A stretch of 54,663 nucleotides of DNA from Streptomyces spiramenti. Its GTDB lineage: Bacteria; Actinomycetota; Actinomycetes; Streptomycetales; Streptomycetaceae. This document shows, in pieces, positions 25,392 to 33,316 of this stretch. The notes below the pieces were generated by a model. That model did not search any database, was not told the DNA's origin, and saw only the letters and a program-made list of their open reading frames with translations. The stretch spans positions 1 through 54,663 of the forward strand of contig NZ_JAAVJB010000012.1 in assembly GCF_012034385.1 (NCBI RefSeq). The letters run 5' to 3'. Position 1 is the first letter of the stretch, and each line of letters starts with the position of its first letter. The position numbers and the translations under genes were made by a program.

Positions 25392-26324
25392 ATGGAAGAG
25401 ACAGAAGACCGGCACGTGGTGCTGCGCTCACCCAGATATGTACTCGGCGAGGTGGAGACGGATCACTCCGAGATCAAGGGATTCGCAGCATTCGTGGACG
25501 AGCGGCGGATGGTGCCCGATGCCACGATGTGGGGCTGGGGCTCCGTGCACCGTACGGAACTCGACACGGCGACGCTCGCCGTACGGGCCGGACGGCAGAC
25601 GCTTGGCGCGGCGGGCGCCGCCCCGGACGAGATCGACGCGCTCGTGCTGTGTTCCAGCACGTTCCCCAGCGAGGTCGGGGAGCACGGTGACCTGATCGCG
25701 ACAGTCCTGCACGGCCTCGAACTCGGCGACGTCCCGGTCACCGGGATCACCCTGAACCGGTGCGCCTCCCTGCTCACCGGTCTGCAGACGGCCGCCGCGA
25801 TGGTTGCTGCCGGCCGGCACCGCACCGTGCTGGTGATCACCACCGACGCGGTGCCCGACGAGTCCGCGCGGCTGGCCGACTTCGCCCTGTTCAGCGACGG
25901 TGCAGCCGCCTGCCTGGTCGCGCGACGGGTGGACGGCGCACCCGAGTCCTACGAGTGGGTCGGCGACGCGCACGCCCAGGACCCCGCCTCCATGCTCCGA
26001 GGCACCGAGATCAGCGCCGACCTGGCCAAGGCGGCCAACCAGCGGTTGTTCGCCGAGACCGGTATCCGCATCGATCAGATCGACAGCCTGCTGCACCACA
26101 ACACCTTCCTGCCGATCGTGATGATGAAGGAGGTCCAGGCCGGGTTCCGCCCGTCGCAGCTGGACACCTCGAACATCACGAGGGTCGGACACTGCTTCGC
26201 CGCGGACCCGCTGATCAATCTCGCCGACCGGCAGTCGGTCGGCGGCATCCGCCCGGACGGGCTCTATCTGCTGGCGTCGAGTGTGTCGGGGTTGCGGATG
26301 TGCGTCCTGCTGAGGGCCGTATGA
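25392..26324 (+). CDS. KASIII-like acyltransferase
   Basis: 310 aa, slightly shorter than FabH. Thiolase fold with nucleophile Cys124 (NRCASLLTGL), His235/His236 in LLHHNTF and, where KASIII has the catalytic Asn in a GN-x-x-A-A-S segment, His267 (VGHCFAADP). The Asn needed for decarboxylative condensation is therefore replaced. KASIII-like proteins with altered triads (CerJ/ChlB3 type) transfer acyl groups to hydroxyls or amines, or between carriers, without chain extension. A stand-alone carrier gene follows 40 nt downstream, a typical partner. Role in this cluster is unknown; it is not housekeeping FabH. Confidence 0.85.
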   Translation: MEETEDRHVVLRSPRYVLGEVETDHSEIKGFAAFVDERRMVPDATMWGWGSVHRTELDTATLAVRAGRQTLGAAGAAPDEIDALVLCSSTFPSEVGEHGDLIATVLHGLELGDVPVTGITLNRCASLLTGLQTAAAMVAAGRHRTVLVITTDAVPDESARLADFALFSDGAAACLVARRVDGAPESYEWVGDAHAQDPASMLRGTEISADLAKAANQRLFAETGIRIDQIDSLLHHNTFLPIVMMKEVQAGFRPSQLDTSNITRVGHCFAADPLINLADRQSVGGIRPDGLYLLASSVSGLRMCVLLRAV

Positions 26325-26364
26325 GCGGCCTCGCCCCCATTCACTCACCGAAGGAGTCACCGAA

Positions 26365-26628
26365 GTGCGGAACAACCAGGAAGCCGAGACCACCACGCTG
26401 TCGTGGCTGCAGACCACCGTCCGTGAGGTGCTGCGGCTGGCGGAGTCGGAGGAGGTCGCCGGGCGGACCCTGCGCGACCTCGCCGCGACCTCGCTGCAGA
26501 CGGTCGGCGTGCAGTACCGCGTCCTCCGGGAGAGCTCGGTCCAGTTGGAGATGAGTGAGCTGGTCGGCGACGCCACCGTCGCGGAGCTCGCCGCGCTGAT
26601 CGACGGGCGCGCGCAGAACGCCGCGTGA
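26365..26628 (+). CDS. Stand-alone carrier protein 2
   Basis: 87 aa, GTG start with AAGGAG 7 bases upstream. Carrier-fold helices around Ser43 in DLAATSLQTVGVQYRV. As in the first carrier of the cluster, Thr takes the place of the Asp that normally precedes the Ser, so recognition by the usual phosphopantetheinyl transferase should be confirmed. Placement directly after the KASIII-like gene suggests they work together on an acyl group that is moved or modified. Confidence 0.75.
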   Translation: MRNNQEAETTTLSWLQTTVREVLRLAESEEVAGRTLRDLAATSLQTVGVQYRVLRESSVQLEMSELVGDATVAELAALIDGRAQNAA

Positions 26629-26731
26629 CCCACGGGTCCCGTGATGGATGCGCCGTACTGCTCGTTCACATGCCGCATCGTTCACGCCCGTGCGATACGA
26701 CCCCACCGTGACCGAGGCGTAGGAACGGAAT

Positions 26732-28714
26732 ATGACGAGTTCACTGGCAGTGGCAATCATCGGTGCCGGCCCCCGTGGTACCTCCCTTCTCGAACGTCTC
26801 ATCGCGAATGCTGCCGAGTGTGCGCCGGGCCGGACGATCGACGTCCACATCATTGATCCCCACCCACCGGGGGGCGGCCGTATCTGGCGATCCCGGCAGT
26901 CACCGCTGTTGTGGATGAACACCACCGCCGGCAGCTGCACCATGTACACCGACGAGACCGTCGCATGCGACGGCCCGATCGTCCCCGGTCCCACGCTCAG
27001 TGAATGGGCCCAGGAACTGGCCACCGACTCCCTCTCGTCGCCCGAAGGATTTCGGCACTCCCCCTCCACCGCGGCCGAGGCGGGGATGATGCACGCCGGC
27101 TGGTTCACCACCCGTCGCACACAGAGCGACTATCTGTCGTGGGTCTTCCGGAAGCTGGCCGACGACGGCAGCCCGCAGGTACAGGTCCATGCACACGTGG
27201 GCCGAGCCGTCGACGTGCACGACCTTCCCCTTGGCCGGCAGCGCGTTGTCCTGGCGGACGGTCTTCCGCCGCTGGACGTCGAGATCGTGCTGTTCGCCCA
27301 AGGGAACGTCGATGTCGAACCGGACGGGGAAGAGGCGCGCCTGACGACATACGCGGCCGACCACGACCTGCACTACCTGCCCTCGGGATCGACGGCTGAT
27401 CATTCCCTCGAACGGATACCGGCCGGCGAACCGGTTATTGTGCGAGGCCTTGGACTGTGTTTCATCGACACCGTCGTGCTGCTGACCTCCGGGCGCGGCG
27501 GCGCATTCCATCGCGATGACGCCGGAGAGCTGCGCTACACCCCGTCCGGCAGGGAACCCATCCTCTTCGTGGGGTCGCGGCGCGGCGTCCCGTACTGGTC
27601 GAAGACCCATTACAGCCTGGCCGGCTCACCTCCGGAGTCGTTCGGTCACCTCGACGCCGCGGCGCTGGCCGCTCTCGGTGACCGCCCTCTGGACTTCGCC
27701 GTGGACATCTGGCCGCTGATCGCCCGCGAAGTCACCCACGCGGGCTATCGCGAGCTCGCCGCATCGCACCAAGAACTCCTCGCCATGGAGGCCCGCCAGT
27801 TCCTTCACCGTCTCGACACCCTCGACTGGGACGGACCGGAACTCAAGGAGTTGGTCGACCGGGCGGTGCGGCTCGACGGTGACCGGATCGACCTGGAGGA
27901 GACGGCCCGCCCCCTGACCGGCCGCCAGTTCCCCGACTCGGACGCCTTGCAGAGCTGGATGGTCGACTACATCGCCACAGGGGTGCAACGCGGACGCGAT
28001 CCTCGGTACAGCGCGGACCTGGCGATGGTGCACGGCCTGTTCTCCGCCTTCTCCACGCTGGTCGAACTCGTCGACGACAAGAGAATCTCCCTCACCTCCT
28101 GGGAGCGGGACCTGCCGGCGTTTCTCGACTTCTGCCGATTTCTCACCAGCGGACCACCCGGACCGCGGCTGGAGGAGCTGCTCTCCCTGACGCGAGCCGG
28201 TGTCGTCAGGTTTCTTGGTTCGGAGATGGCGGTGACCACTCACGACGGGCTGTTCCACGCACGGTCGGGCAGCCTCGACGGGTCGACCGCCGCCCGGTCC
28301 CTCATCGAGGCCCGGCTCCCGGAGCGCACCATCCACCGCGTGAGCGACCCCTTGCTGCGCAAGCTGATCCGGCGCGGTGAGATCAGAGAAGAGACCCCAT
28401 CGGTCCCCGGCGGTGACCGGTACCCCTCGGACGTCATCAATGCGGCCGGGCTCATCGACACCGATTCCCTCAATCACCTGAAGCGCGCCGACGGAAGCGT
28501 CCACGAGAGCCGTTTCGGTGCGGGCGTGCTGTTCTCGGGAAGTGTCGCATCCGGCCGATTCCCGGTCCCCAGGAGCAACGACGAATTCTTCCGGCAGAAC
28601 GACAGGATCGCTCGTGCCGCACTCGGCGAGCTGTGCCGACGTGGCGTCGGCCGGCGTAAGCGAGGCGCGCAGGCACACCGGGAAGGGGTAAGCGTCAGGT
28701 GTCCTCGTACCTGA
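26732..28714 (+). CDS. FAD/NAD(P)-binding protein (NAD_binding_9 type)
   Basis: 660 aa. N-terminal dinucleotide motif AIIGAGPRGTSLLERL (residues ~7-22), then IDPHPPGGGRIWRSRQ and LLWMNTTAGSCTM, characteristic of the large FAD-NAD(P)-binding family (Pfam NAD_binding_9). The remaining ~450 residues include a second Rossmann-like segment (PVIVRGLGLCFIDT) and helical regions; two mid-length motifs (ILFVGSRRGVPYW) are family-typical. Members occur in many actinobacterial clusters, usually without defined chemistry; some relatives act as N-hydroxylases or oxidases. It is followed 148 nt later by the CHAT gene. Likely an oxygen- or flavin-dependent tailoring step, unassigned. Confidence 0.82.
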   Translation: MTSSLAVAIIGAGPRGTSLLERLIANAAECAPGRTIDVHIIDPHPPGGGRIWRSRQSPLLWMNTTAGSCTMYTDETVACDGPIVPGPTLSEWAQELATDSLSSPEGFRHSPSTAAEAGMMHAGWFTTRRTQSDYLSWVFRKLADDGSPQVQVHAHVGRAVDVHDLPLGRQRVVLADGLPPLDVEIVLFAQGNVDVEPDGEEARLTTYAADHDLHYLPSGSTADHSLERIPAGEPVIVRGLGLCFIDTVVLLTSGRGGAFHRDDAGELRYTPSGREPILFVGSRRGVPYWSKTHYSLAGSPPESFGHLDAAALAALGDRPLDFAVDIWPLIAREVTHAGYRELAASHQELLAMEARQFLHRLDTLDWDGPELKELVDRAVRLDGDRIDLEETARPLTGRQFPDSDALQSWMVDYIATGVQRGRDPRYSADLAMVHGLFSAFSTLVELVDDKRISLTSWERDLPAFLDFCRFLTSGPPGPRLEELLSLTRAGVVRFLGSEMAVTTHDGLFHARSGSLDGSTAARSLIEARLPERTIHRVSDPLLRKLIRRGEIREETPSVPGGDRYPSDVINAAGLIDTDSLNHLKRADGSVHESRFGAGVLFSGSVASGRFPVPRSNDEFFRQNDRIARAALGELCRRGVGRRKRGAQAHREGVSVRCPRT

Positions 28715-28862
28715 ACGTGCTGCGGATACACGGGACACCGGACCGGACGTACCGTCTTGGTACCTCGACACGTGGCGCGAGATGTCCGGTTTCGCCCGCC
28801 GAACACCACGGCTCCGGATCGTCGCTTCCCCGAGGCTGAATTCCGTCGTGAAGGAGTCATAC

Positions 28863-30821
28863 GTGGCGCAGTCCGAGATCCGTGTTCCCGGGGGCGATAC
28901 CGCGACGATGTCGGCCTCGCCCTTCTCCCTCCTGGAGGACGGCTCCTCCTACGCCGCCGCCGTTGACACCTTCCTCGCGGACACGGCCCGCACGCGAGTC
29001 CCGGTCTGGACCGACGGGCGAGTCGATCTCGCGGCCTCCGCTGCCTGCGCGGCGAGTGTCTACGGGAAGGCACGCCGACCGGTCGCCTGCTCGTACGGCG
29101 TCATGCTGGGACCCGAAGCGCTCCCCGCCGGTCTGATAGCGCTCATCGATCCGCTCGCCGACCGTTGGCTCGACAAGGGGGAGGTCGGCTCCGACCTGCT
29201 CGACACGCTCTTCCCGCGGGCGTCGCGGAGTGAGCACGGAGACCGGGAGGCTGGTGAGGGCGCCGGCCCGGGCGAGGTGCACTCCCTGCTGATCGCCGGT
29301 CTGTACGAGCACCTCACGGTGGACACCGTCTGGCCCCTGCTGCGCGCCGCCGACCACCGGCCCGATGTGCGTCTGAGGATCCTGACCGGCCGGGACGCGG
29401 CGTCCCTCGCCTGGTTCACCGCCAAGCAGTACGTCCGCAAGGCTTCGGACGTACGGGAGCTCGGAGTGTTCACCGCCGTGGACCGCGGGCTTTCGCGCAG
29501 CGGCATCCGCCTCCTCGACGCGCGGGACATGGAGACCGCGGATGTCAGGTCCGAGATCCTCGGCACCCGTTGGAGCCGCCTCCTTCTCCAGGGGCACGGC
29601 AAGGACGACTCCCTCAATCTCGCCGACTACACCATCTGCGGCCTGAACTCCCTGGCTCCCCGCAGGGAGAACGTCATCGGGCCGATCTGCGCGTACTCCG
29701 ACGAGCCCACCTGCTACCGCCCGCTGGACAAGCTGATCCAACTGCGCGAGATCCGCGCGGCCGAGGTCGTGCTGAGTTCGTGCAACAACGGCCCATTCAC
29801 CGACGCGGCCATCTACGACCCCAAGTACCAGTTGATGCTCAACGCGATCGACGGCACCGCCAGGGACGTCGTGGCCGCGATCACGGCACACGACGTCGGG
29901 CGCGCGGAGAACGCTTCCTGGATGGAAACGGTCCTCGCGCACGGCTCCTCCGCCGCAGCGTTCAACTCCAGCATCCGCACCGCGGGCCCCTCCCCCGCAT
30001 ACGTCCACTTCGGCATGGGAGACGACGAAGAAGCCGACAGGCCGGAGCCGCCCTCGCTGATGCCGGAACCGCTGCTGCTGACCACCTCCGCACGCGCCAC
30101 CGCCTATCTGGCCGGCGGCCTCCTGCGGCTCGACAACCCGCTGCGAAACGAGCTCGAGAACCTGGCCACCAGGGTCGACAGCCAGGTCGCCAGGGAGTCC
30201 CAGGCGGTGCACGACCGGGCAGCGAAGACCCGCGACCTCGTCGACGACCTGGAGTCGCTCGACCTGGCCATCGCAGAGCGGTTCGTCGGTGACCCCGAGA
30301 ACGAATTCAGCGGCTGTTTCGGCTACTTCGGAGACCGCAGCAGTATCGACTCCTCGTCACTCGCGAGCGTGCGCTGTCAGTGCGGCCGACCTGCCGAGCG
30401 CTTCGTTCGGCGTGCTCTGGTACCCACCGCGCTCGACACCGAGGGCGTCATCTGCACGCGGTGCAGCGACGTGTCCTTCCGGTTGCCCACAGGCCCCTCG
30501 CTGCGGATCCACGCCGAGGAGGATCTGCTCCAGGGAAGTGACCAGCAGGTGCGCGTGGAGGTGCACGACGCCCGCCCGGGCATCGTGCACCTCAGCCTCT
30601 TCGTCGCCAAGTACGGACGTGAGTACTGCACGGTCGCGCCGCAGCTGCGCAGGGTTGACATCGGGCCGCAGGGCCACGGAGAGACCGAGTTCACGCTCAC
30701 CGTGGCCCGTTACGCAGCCCCCATGGCCTACTACCTGACGGCATACGCCGTTCAGGACCTCGCCATCGCCATGGCTCGCCACCCCTACGGCGTCTTCCCC
30801 GCGTCAGACGGCAGCGCGTGA
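28863..30821 (+). CDS. CHAT-domain (caspase-like) protein with zinc-ribbon-like Cys cluster
   Basis: 652 aa from GTG 28863, which has AAGGAG 6 bases upstream; an earlier in-frame ATG at 28782 lacks an RBS. Central caspase-fold region: catalytic His245 in LLQGHGKDD and Cys307 in VVLSSCNNG, with the spacing and flanking hydrophobic strands of CHAT peptidases, and a following AITAHDVG strand. C-terminal to it lie a coiled-coil-prone stretch (~430-490) and a four-Cys cluster (CQCG ... CTRC, ~500-540) resembling a zinc ribbon, then a beta-rich tail ending APMAYYLTAYAVQD. The first ~200 residues are not recognised. CHAT proteases act in bacterial immunity-like and signalling systems; a role in a small-molecule cluster is unexplained. 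Possible substrates are a precursor protein, the carriers or a target protein. Confidence 0.72.
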   Translation: MAQSEIRVPGGDTATMSASPFSLLEDGSSYAAAVDTFLADTARTRVPVWTDGRVDLAASAACAASVYGKARRPVACSYGVMLGPEALPAGLIALIDPLADRWLDKGEVGSDLLDTLFPRASRSEHGDREAGEGAGPGEVHSLLIAGLYEHLTVDTVWPLLRAADHRPDVRLRILTGRDAASLAWFTAKQYVRKASDVRELGVFTAVDRGLSRSGIRLLDARDMETADVRSEILGTRWSRLLLQGHGKDDSLNLADYTICGLNSLAPRRENVIGPICAYSDEPTCYRPLDKLIQLREIRAAEVVLSSCNNGPFTDAAIYDPKYQLMLNAIDGTARDVVAAITAHDVGRAENASWMETVLAHGSSAAAFNSSIRTAGPSPAYVHFGMGDDEEADRPEPPSLMPEPLLLTTSARATAYLAGGLLRLDNPLRNELENLATRVDSQVARESQAVHDRAAKTRDLVDDLESLDLAIAERFVGDPENEFSGCFGYFGDRSSIDSSSLASVRCQCGRPAERFVRRALVPTALDTEGVICTRCSDVSFRLPTGPSLRIHAEEDLLQGSDQQVRVEVHDARPGIVHLSLFVAKYGREYCTVAPQLRRVDIGPQGHGETEFTLTVARYAAPMAYYLTAYAVQDLAIAMARHPYGVFPASDGSA

Positions 30822-30902
30822 CCCCGCGTTCCTCGTGAGCACACTCGACAACCGCGTCACCTGTGAAGCTGTGAAGCGCTCGCAGGAGGCAACCTTCCCG
30901 AA

Positions 30903-32147
30903 GTGAGACACACCATGGCATCTTCTGCCGACGCCACGATCCCCAGCGATCCCGAGAGCTCCCCGGCGCCCCCGTCCGGCGGGAACCGACTCGTCGCCGC
31001 CGCGCGCAGCAGAACCATGCGGGCCCCCCTGTTCTGGAGTGTCGTCGGGAGATTCCCCTTCTACCTGGTCGGCCTCGCCCTGGTGGTCTTCACCACCTCG
31101 AGGGATGCCGGCTACCTCTCGGCAGGCCTGTTCCTGGGCGCGTACAGCCTGGGCACCGCACTGTTCGCTCCGCTCATCGCCCGTCGCGTCGACCGGTACG
31201 GGCAGACGAACGTGCTGCTCATCACGGGCGTCGTGTACCCGGCGTCGCTGATCGGCTTCGTCGCCTTCGAGTCCGGTTCCCTGGCCTCCCAGTTGGTGTG
31301 CGTGGCCGTCGCGGGCGCCACGGTTCCGCCGATCAGCGGCTGCATCCGCGCCCTGTGGCGCGGGACGGGCGAGCTGGAGCGGGCGGGCATCTCCCTGGAG
31401 ACGGTTCTGTTCAACTTCTTCCTCATCGGTGGGCCGCTTCTGCTCAGCGTCATGCTCCTCCTGAGCAGCCCGGGGGCGGCCATCGTCGTGGGGGGCCTGC
31501 TCGCCGCCGCGGGCGCCATCGGGTTCGCGACGACCCGGGCTTCGCGAACCCAGCCCGCCACCCCGAGCGAGCGGGACCCCCTCGGCGCACTCCGCTCGTG
31601 GGGCTTGCTCCTGGTGCTGGCACTGGTCGCCTGCACCGCCGTCAGGACCGGGATCTACAACGTCGCGCTGCCCGCCTTCGCCGATGATCAGGGCTCGGCC
31701 GGCAACGTCGGGCTGTTCTATGCGGCGTTCGGCGTCGGCGGAATTCTCGGCGGACTCTGGTACGGAAGCCGCAATCGGCTCTGGTCCCTCAAGCTCGCCG
31801 TCAGAGTGGGCCTGCTGGTGGTCACCGCGGGCGCCCTTCTGCCCGTACTCGTCTGGGACAGCTGGTCGATGGGCCTGGTCCTGGTCGTTCTCGGCTCCTT
31901 CGAGGCGCCCATGACGGTGATCCTCTACGAGATCATTTCGCGGACCGCACGCCAGAGCCATGTCACCGAGGCATTCACCTGGTCCTCCACGATCAGTCTC
32001 GGCGGATCCGCACTCGGTGCCCAGATCGGCGGCCTGGTCATCACTCTCGTCGGCACGCAGATGGCGTTCCTCTGCGCGTTCGGTGTCCTGCTGGCCGCCG
32101 TCGCCATCGCCTTCGCGACCCGCCACCAGCTCGCGAAGACCTTCTGA
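30903..32147 (+). CDS. MFS transporter, probable product exporter
   Basis: 414 aa, about 12 hydrophobic segments. GTG at 30903 lies 13 nt after AGGAGG; ATG at 30915 is an alternative. The first six-helix bundle contains ARRVDRYGQT (the loop 2-3 motif of MFS carriers), and a cytoplasmic loop rich in Pro/Arg separates the halves (ASRTQPATPSERD). Last gene of the right arm of the cluster; a hairpin follows 11 nt after the stop. Export of the metabolite and self-resistance are the expected role; substrate cannot be read from sequence. Confidence 0.9.
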   Translation: MRHTMASSADATIPSDPESSPAPPSGGNRLVAAARSRTMRAPLFWSVVGRFPFYLVGLALVVFTTSRDAGYLSAGLFLGAYSLGTALFAPLIARRVDRYGQTNVLLITGVVYPASLIGFVAFESGSLASQLVCVAVAGATVPPISGCIRALWRGTGELERAGISLETVLFNFFLIGGPLLLSVMLLLSSPGAAIVVGGLLAAAGAIGFATTRASRTQPATPSERDPLGALRSWGLLLVLALVACTAVRTGIYNVALPAFADDQGSAGNVGLFYAAFGVGGILGGLWYGSRNRLWSLKLAVRVGLLVVTAGALLPVLVWDSWSMGLVLVVLGSFEAPMTVILYEIISRTARQSHVTEAFTWSSTISLGGSALGAQIGGLVITLVGTQMAFLCAFGVLLAAVAIAFATRHQLAKTF

Positions 32148-32158
32148 GCCGGGGGTGT

Positions 32159-32190
32159 CCCCACCTGCCCGTCATGTGCGGCAGGTGGGG
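32159..32190. terminator. Hairpin terminator after the MFS gene
   Basis: 11-bp perfect stem CCCCACCTGCC with its complement around a 10-nt loop, starting 11 nt after the MFS stop. Marks the right-hand end of the cluster's last transcript. Confidence 0.75.
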
Positions 32191-32304
32191 CTCGTGCGTT
32201 CCGAACCGCTCCGCGTTCGCCACGGAGCCTCAGCGGAAGCGGTCCACGGGACTTCTGCCACGCAGATGACGCCAACGCTCGTGAACGCTCCGAACCCAGT
32301 CGTC

Positions 32305-32460
32305 AGGGGGACCGCGTCGGATCAGCTCGCGGCGTCAAATGCGGTCTGCTGCAGGGCGGAGGGGCGCCCTCGTACCGGGTTGTGTTCGGGCGTTCCTGAC
32401 AACGCAGCAGAGGGCCGTAGCCGGCGTCGCGGACCCGGCGTGGGGCCTCACACACGCGCT
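32305..32460. repeat. MITE-like repeat, copy 3
   Basis: About 156 bp, core nearly identical to copies 1 and 2. The right end (GGGGCCTCACACACGCGCT) is well preserved and matches copy 2, while the left end has decayed to GTCAGGGGGACCGCG and no longer pairs well with the right. It lies just past the terminator of the MFS gene, at the boundary between the gene cluster and the general chromosomal genes. Confidence 0.75.
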
Positions 32461-32799
32461 CACGGTGTGACCACGGCGTCGAAGGGTCCTCGGGCTCCGG
32501 GACCTCTCCCGAAGCCGGTGCGCGCGGCGGAGGGCTCTCCGAGGCCCAGCCCGGCGCGCGGGAGAACGACGGGAGCGGTCTCGACACGGTCCCGATCACC
32601 GCGGATTCCGGCGGCACCCGCGCGATCCCGTCGCACCGGCGGGTCGCACCGGGGAGCGGTCAGGTATGTGTCCCCCGGCCACCGTGCGACCACGTCGCTG
32701 ACGCGGTCGACGGGTACGGGCGTCGTTCAGTTCCGAGCCGCTCCGACCGGTGGTCCCCGGCGCGGTCGGCCCCTCGGGGACGACGGTCGGAGCACCCCG
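32461..32799. other. Intergenic region, no gene seen
   Basis: About 340 bp between repeat copy 3 and the small conserved gene on the minus strand. No coding signal or clear regulatory structure noticed. Confidence 0.4.
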
Positions 32800-33126
32800 T
32801 CAGGACGAGGAGGCGGGCGGGCCGAAGAGGGCGTTGGCCTCCTCCATGGGGCTGCGCGGCGCCGCGGGGGCCGAGGTGGCAGCCGGGGCCGCGGGCGCTT
32901 CGGTGCAGGTGAAGCCCAGTCGGGTCATGGCCCGCGTGACCTCGCCCGCGCTGAAGTCGCGGCGGTCCTGACCGGTGACGATCTGCCCGACCTGCTTCGC
33001 CGGGTAGACGCGGTCGCCGATGGTCACGGAAGCACCCGTGACCTCCTCGGGCTCGATGCCCTTCATCGAGCCGAGAACGCTGCTCTCGGTGAGCTCGAAC
33101 GGGAAGCGGGCGATGACACAGCGCAT
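32800..33126 (-). CDS. Conserved actinobacterial hypothetical protein
   Basis: 108 aa, ATG start. The first ~78 residues form a well-ordered small domain (RCVIARFPFELTESSVLGSMKGI, then GDRVYPAKQVGQIVTGQDRRDFSAGEVTRAMTRLGFTC), the rest is an Ala/Pro-rich tail. I believe this family often lies beside DEAD-box helicase genes in Streptomyces, as here (helicase 190 bp upstream on the same strand), suggesting cold-shock or RNA-related function. No known domain was identified. Confidence 0.7.
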   Translation of the reverse strand: MRCVIARFPFELTESSVLGSMKGIEPEEVTGASVTIGDRVYPAKQVGQIVTGQDRRDFSAGEVTRAMTRLGFTCTEAPAAPAATSAPAAPRSPMEEANALFGPPASSS

Positions 33127-33277
33127 GTTGCCTCACAGGTGGGAGGGGCGGAGCGGGATGGTTCCACCGCGGCCGTGGCTGCCGGTGTCAGGTACGGGAG
33201 CGTCCGTGACACCGCCGTGCTCCACGGCTGCGGACAGAGCACCGACTCAGCTGTCGCGCGTCGTGTGCTCGACCTTG

Positions 33278-33305
33278 CGCGAAGGGGGCGTGAGCCCCCT
33301 TCGCG
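33278..33305 (-). terminator. Hairpin terminator of the helicase gene
   Basis: 12-bp perfect stem CGCGAAGGGGGC with complement around a GTGA loop, 11 nt past the helicase stop. It separates the helicase from the downstream small gene, which must then have its own promoter or be reached by read-through. Confidence 0.8.
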
Positions 33306-33316
33306 TGAGGGTTCGG

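Noticed and set aside
25392..26324. Housekeeping FabH
   Set aside because: Catalytic Asn is missing, the neighbours are not fatty-acid synthesis genes, and a dedicated carrier follows.
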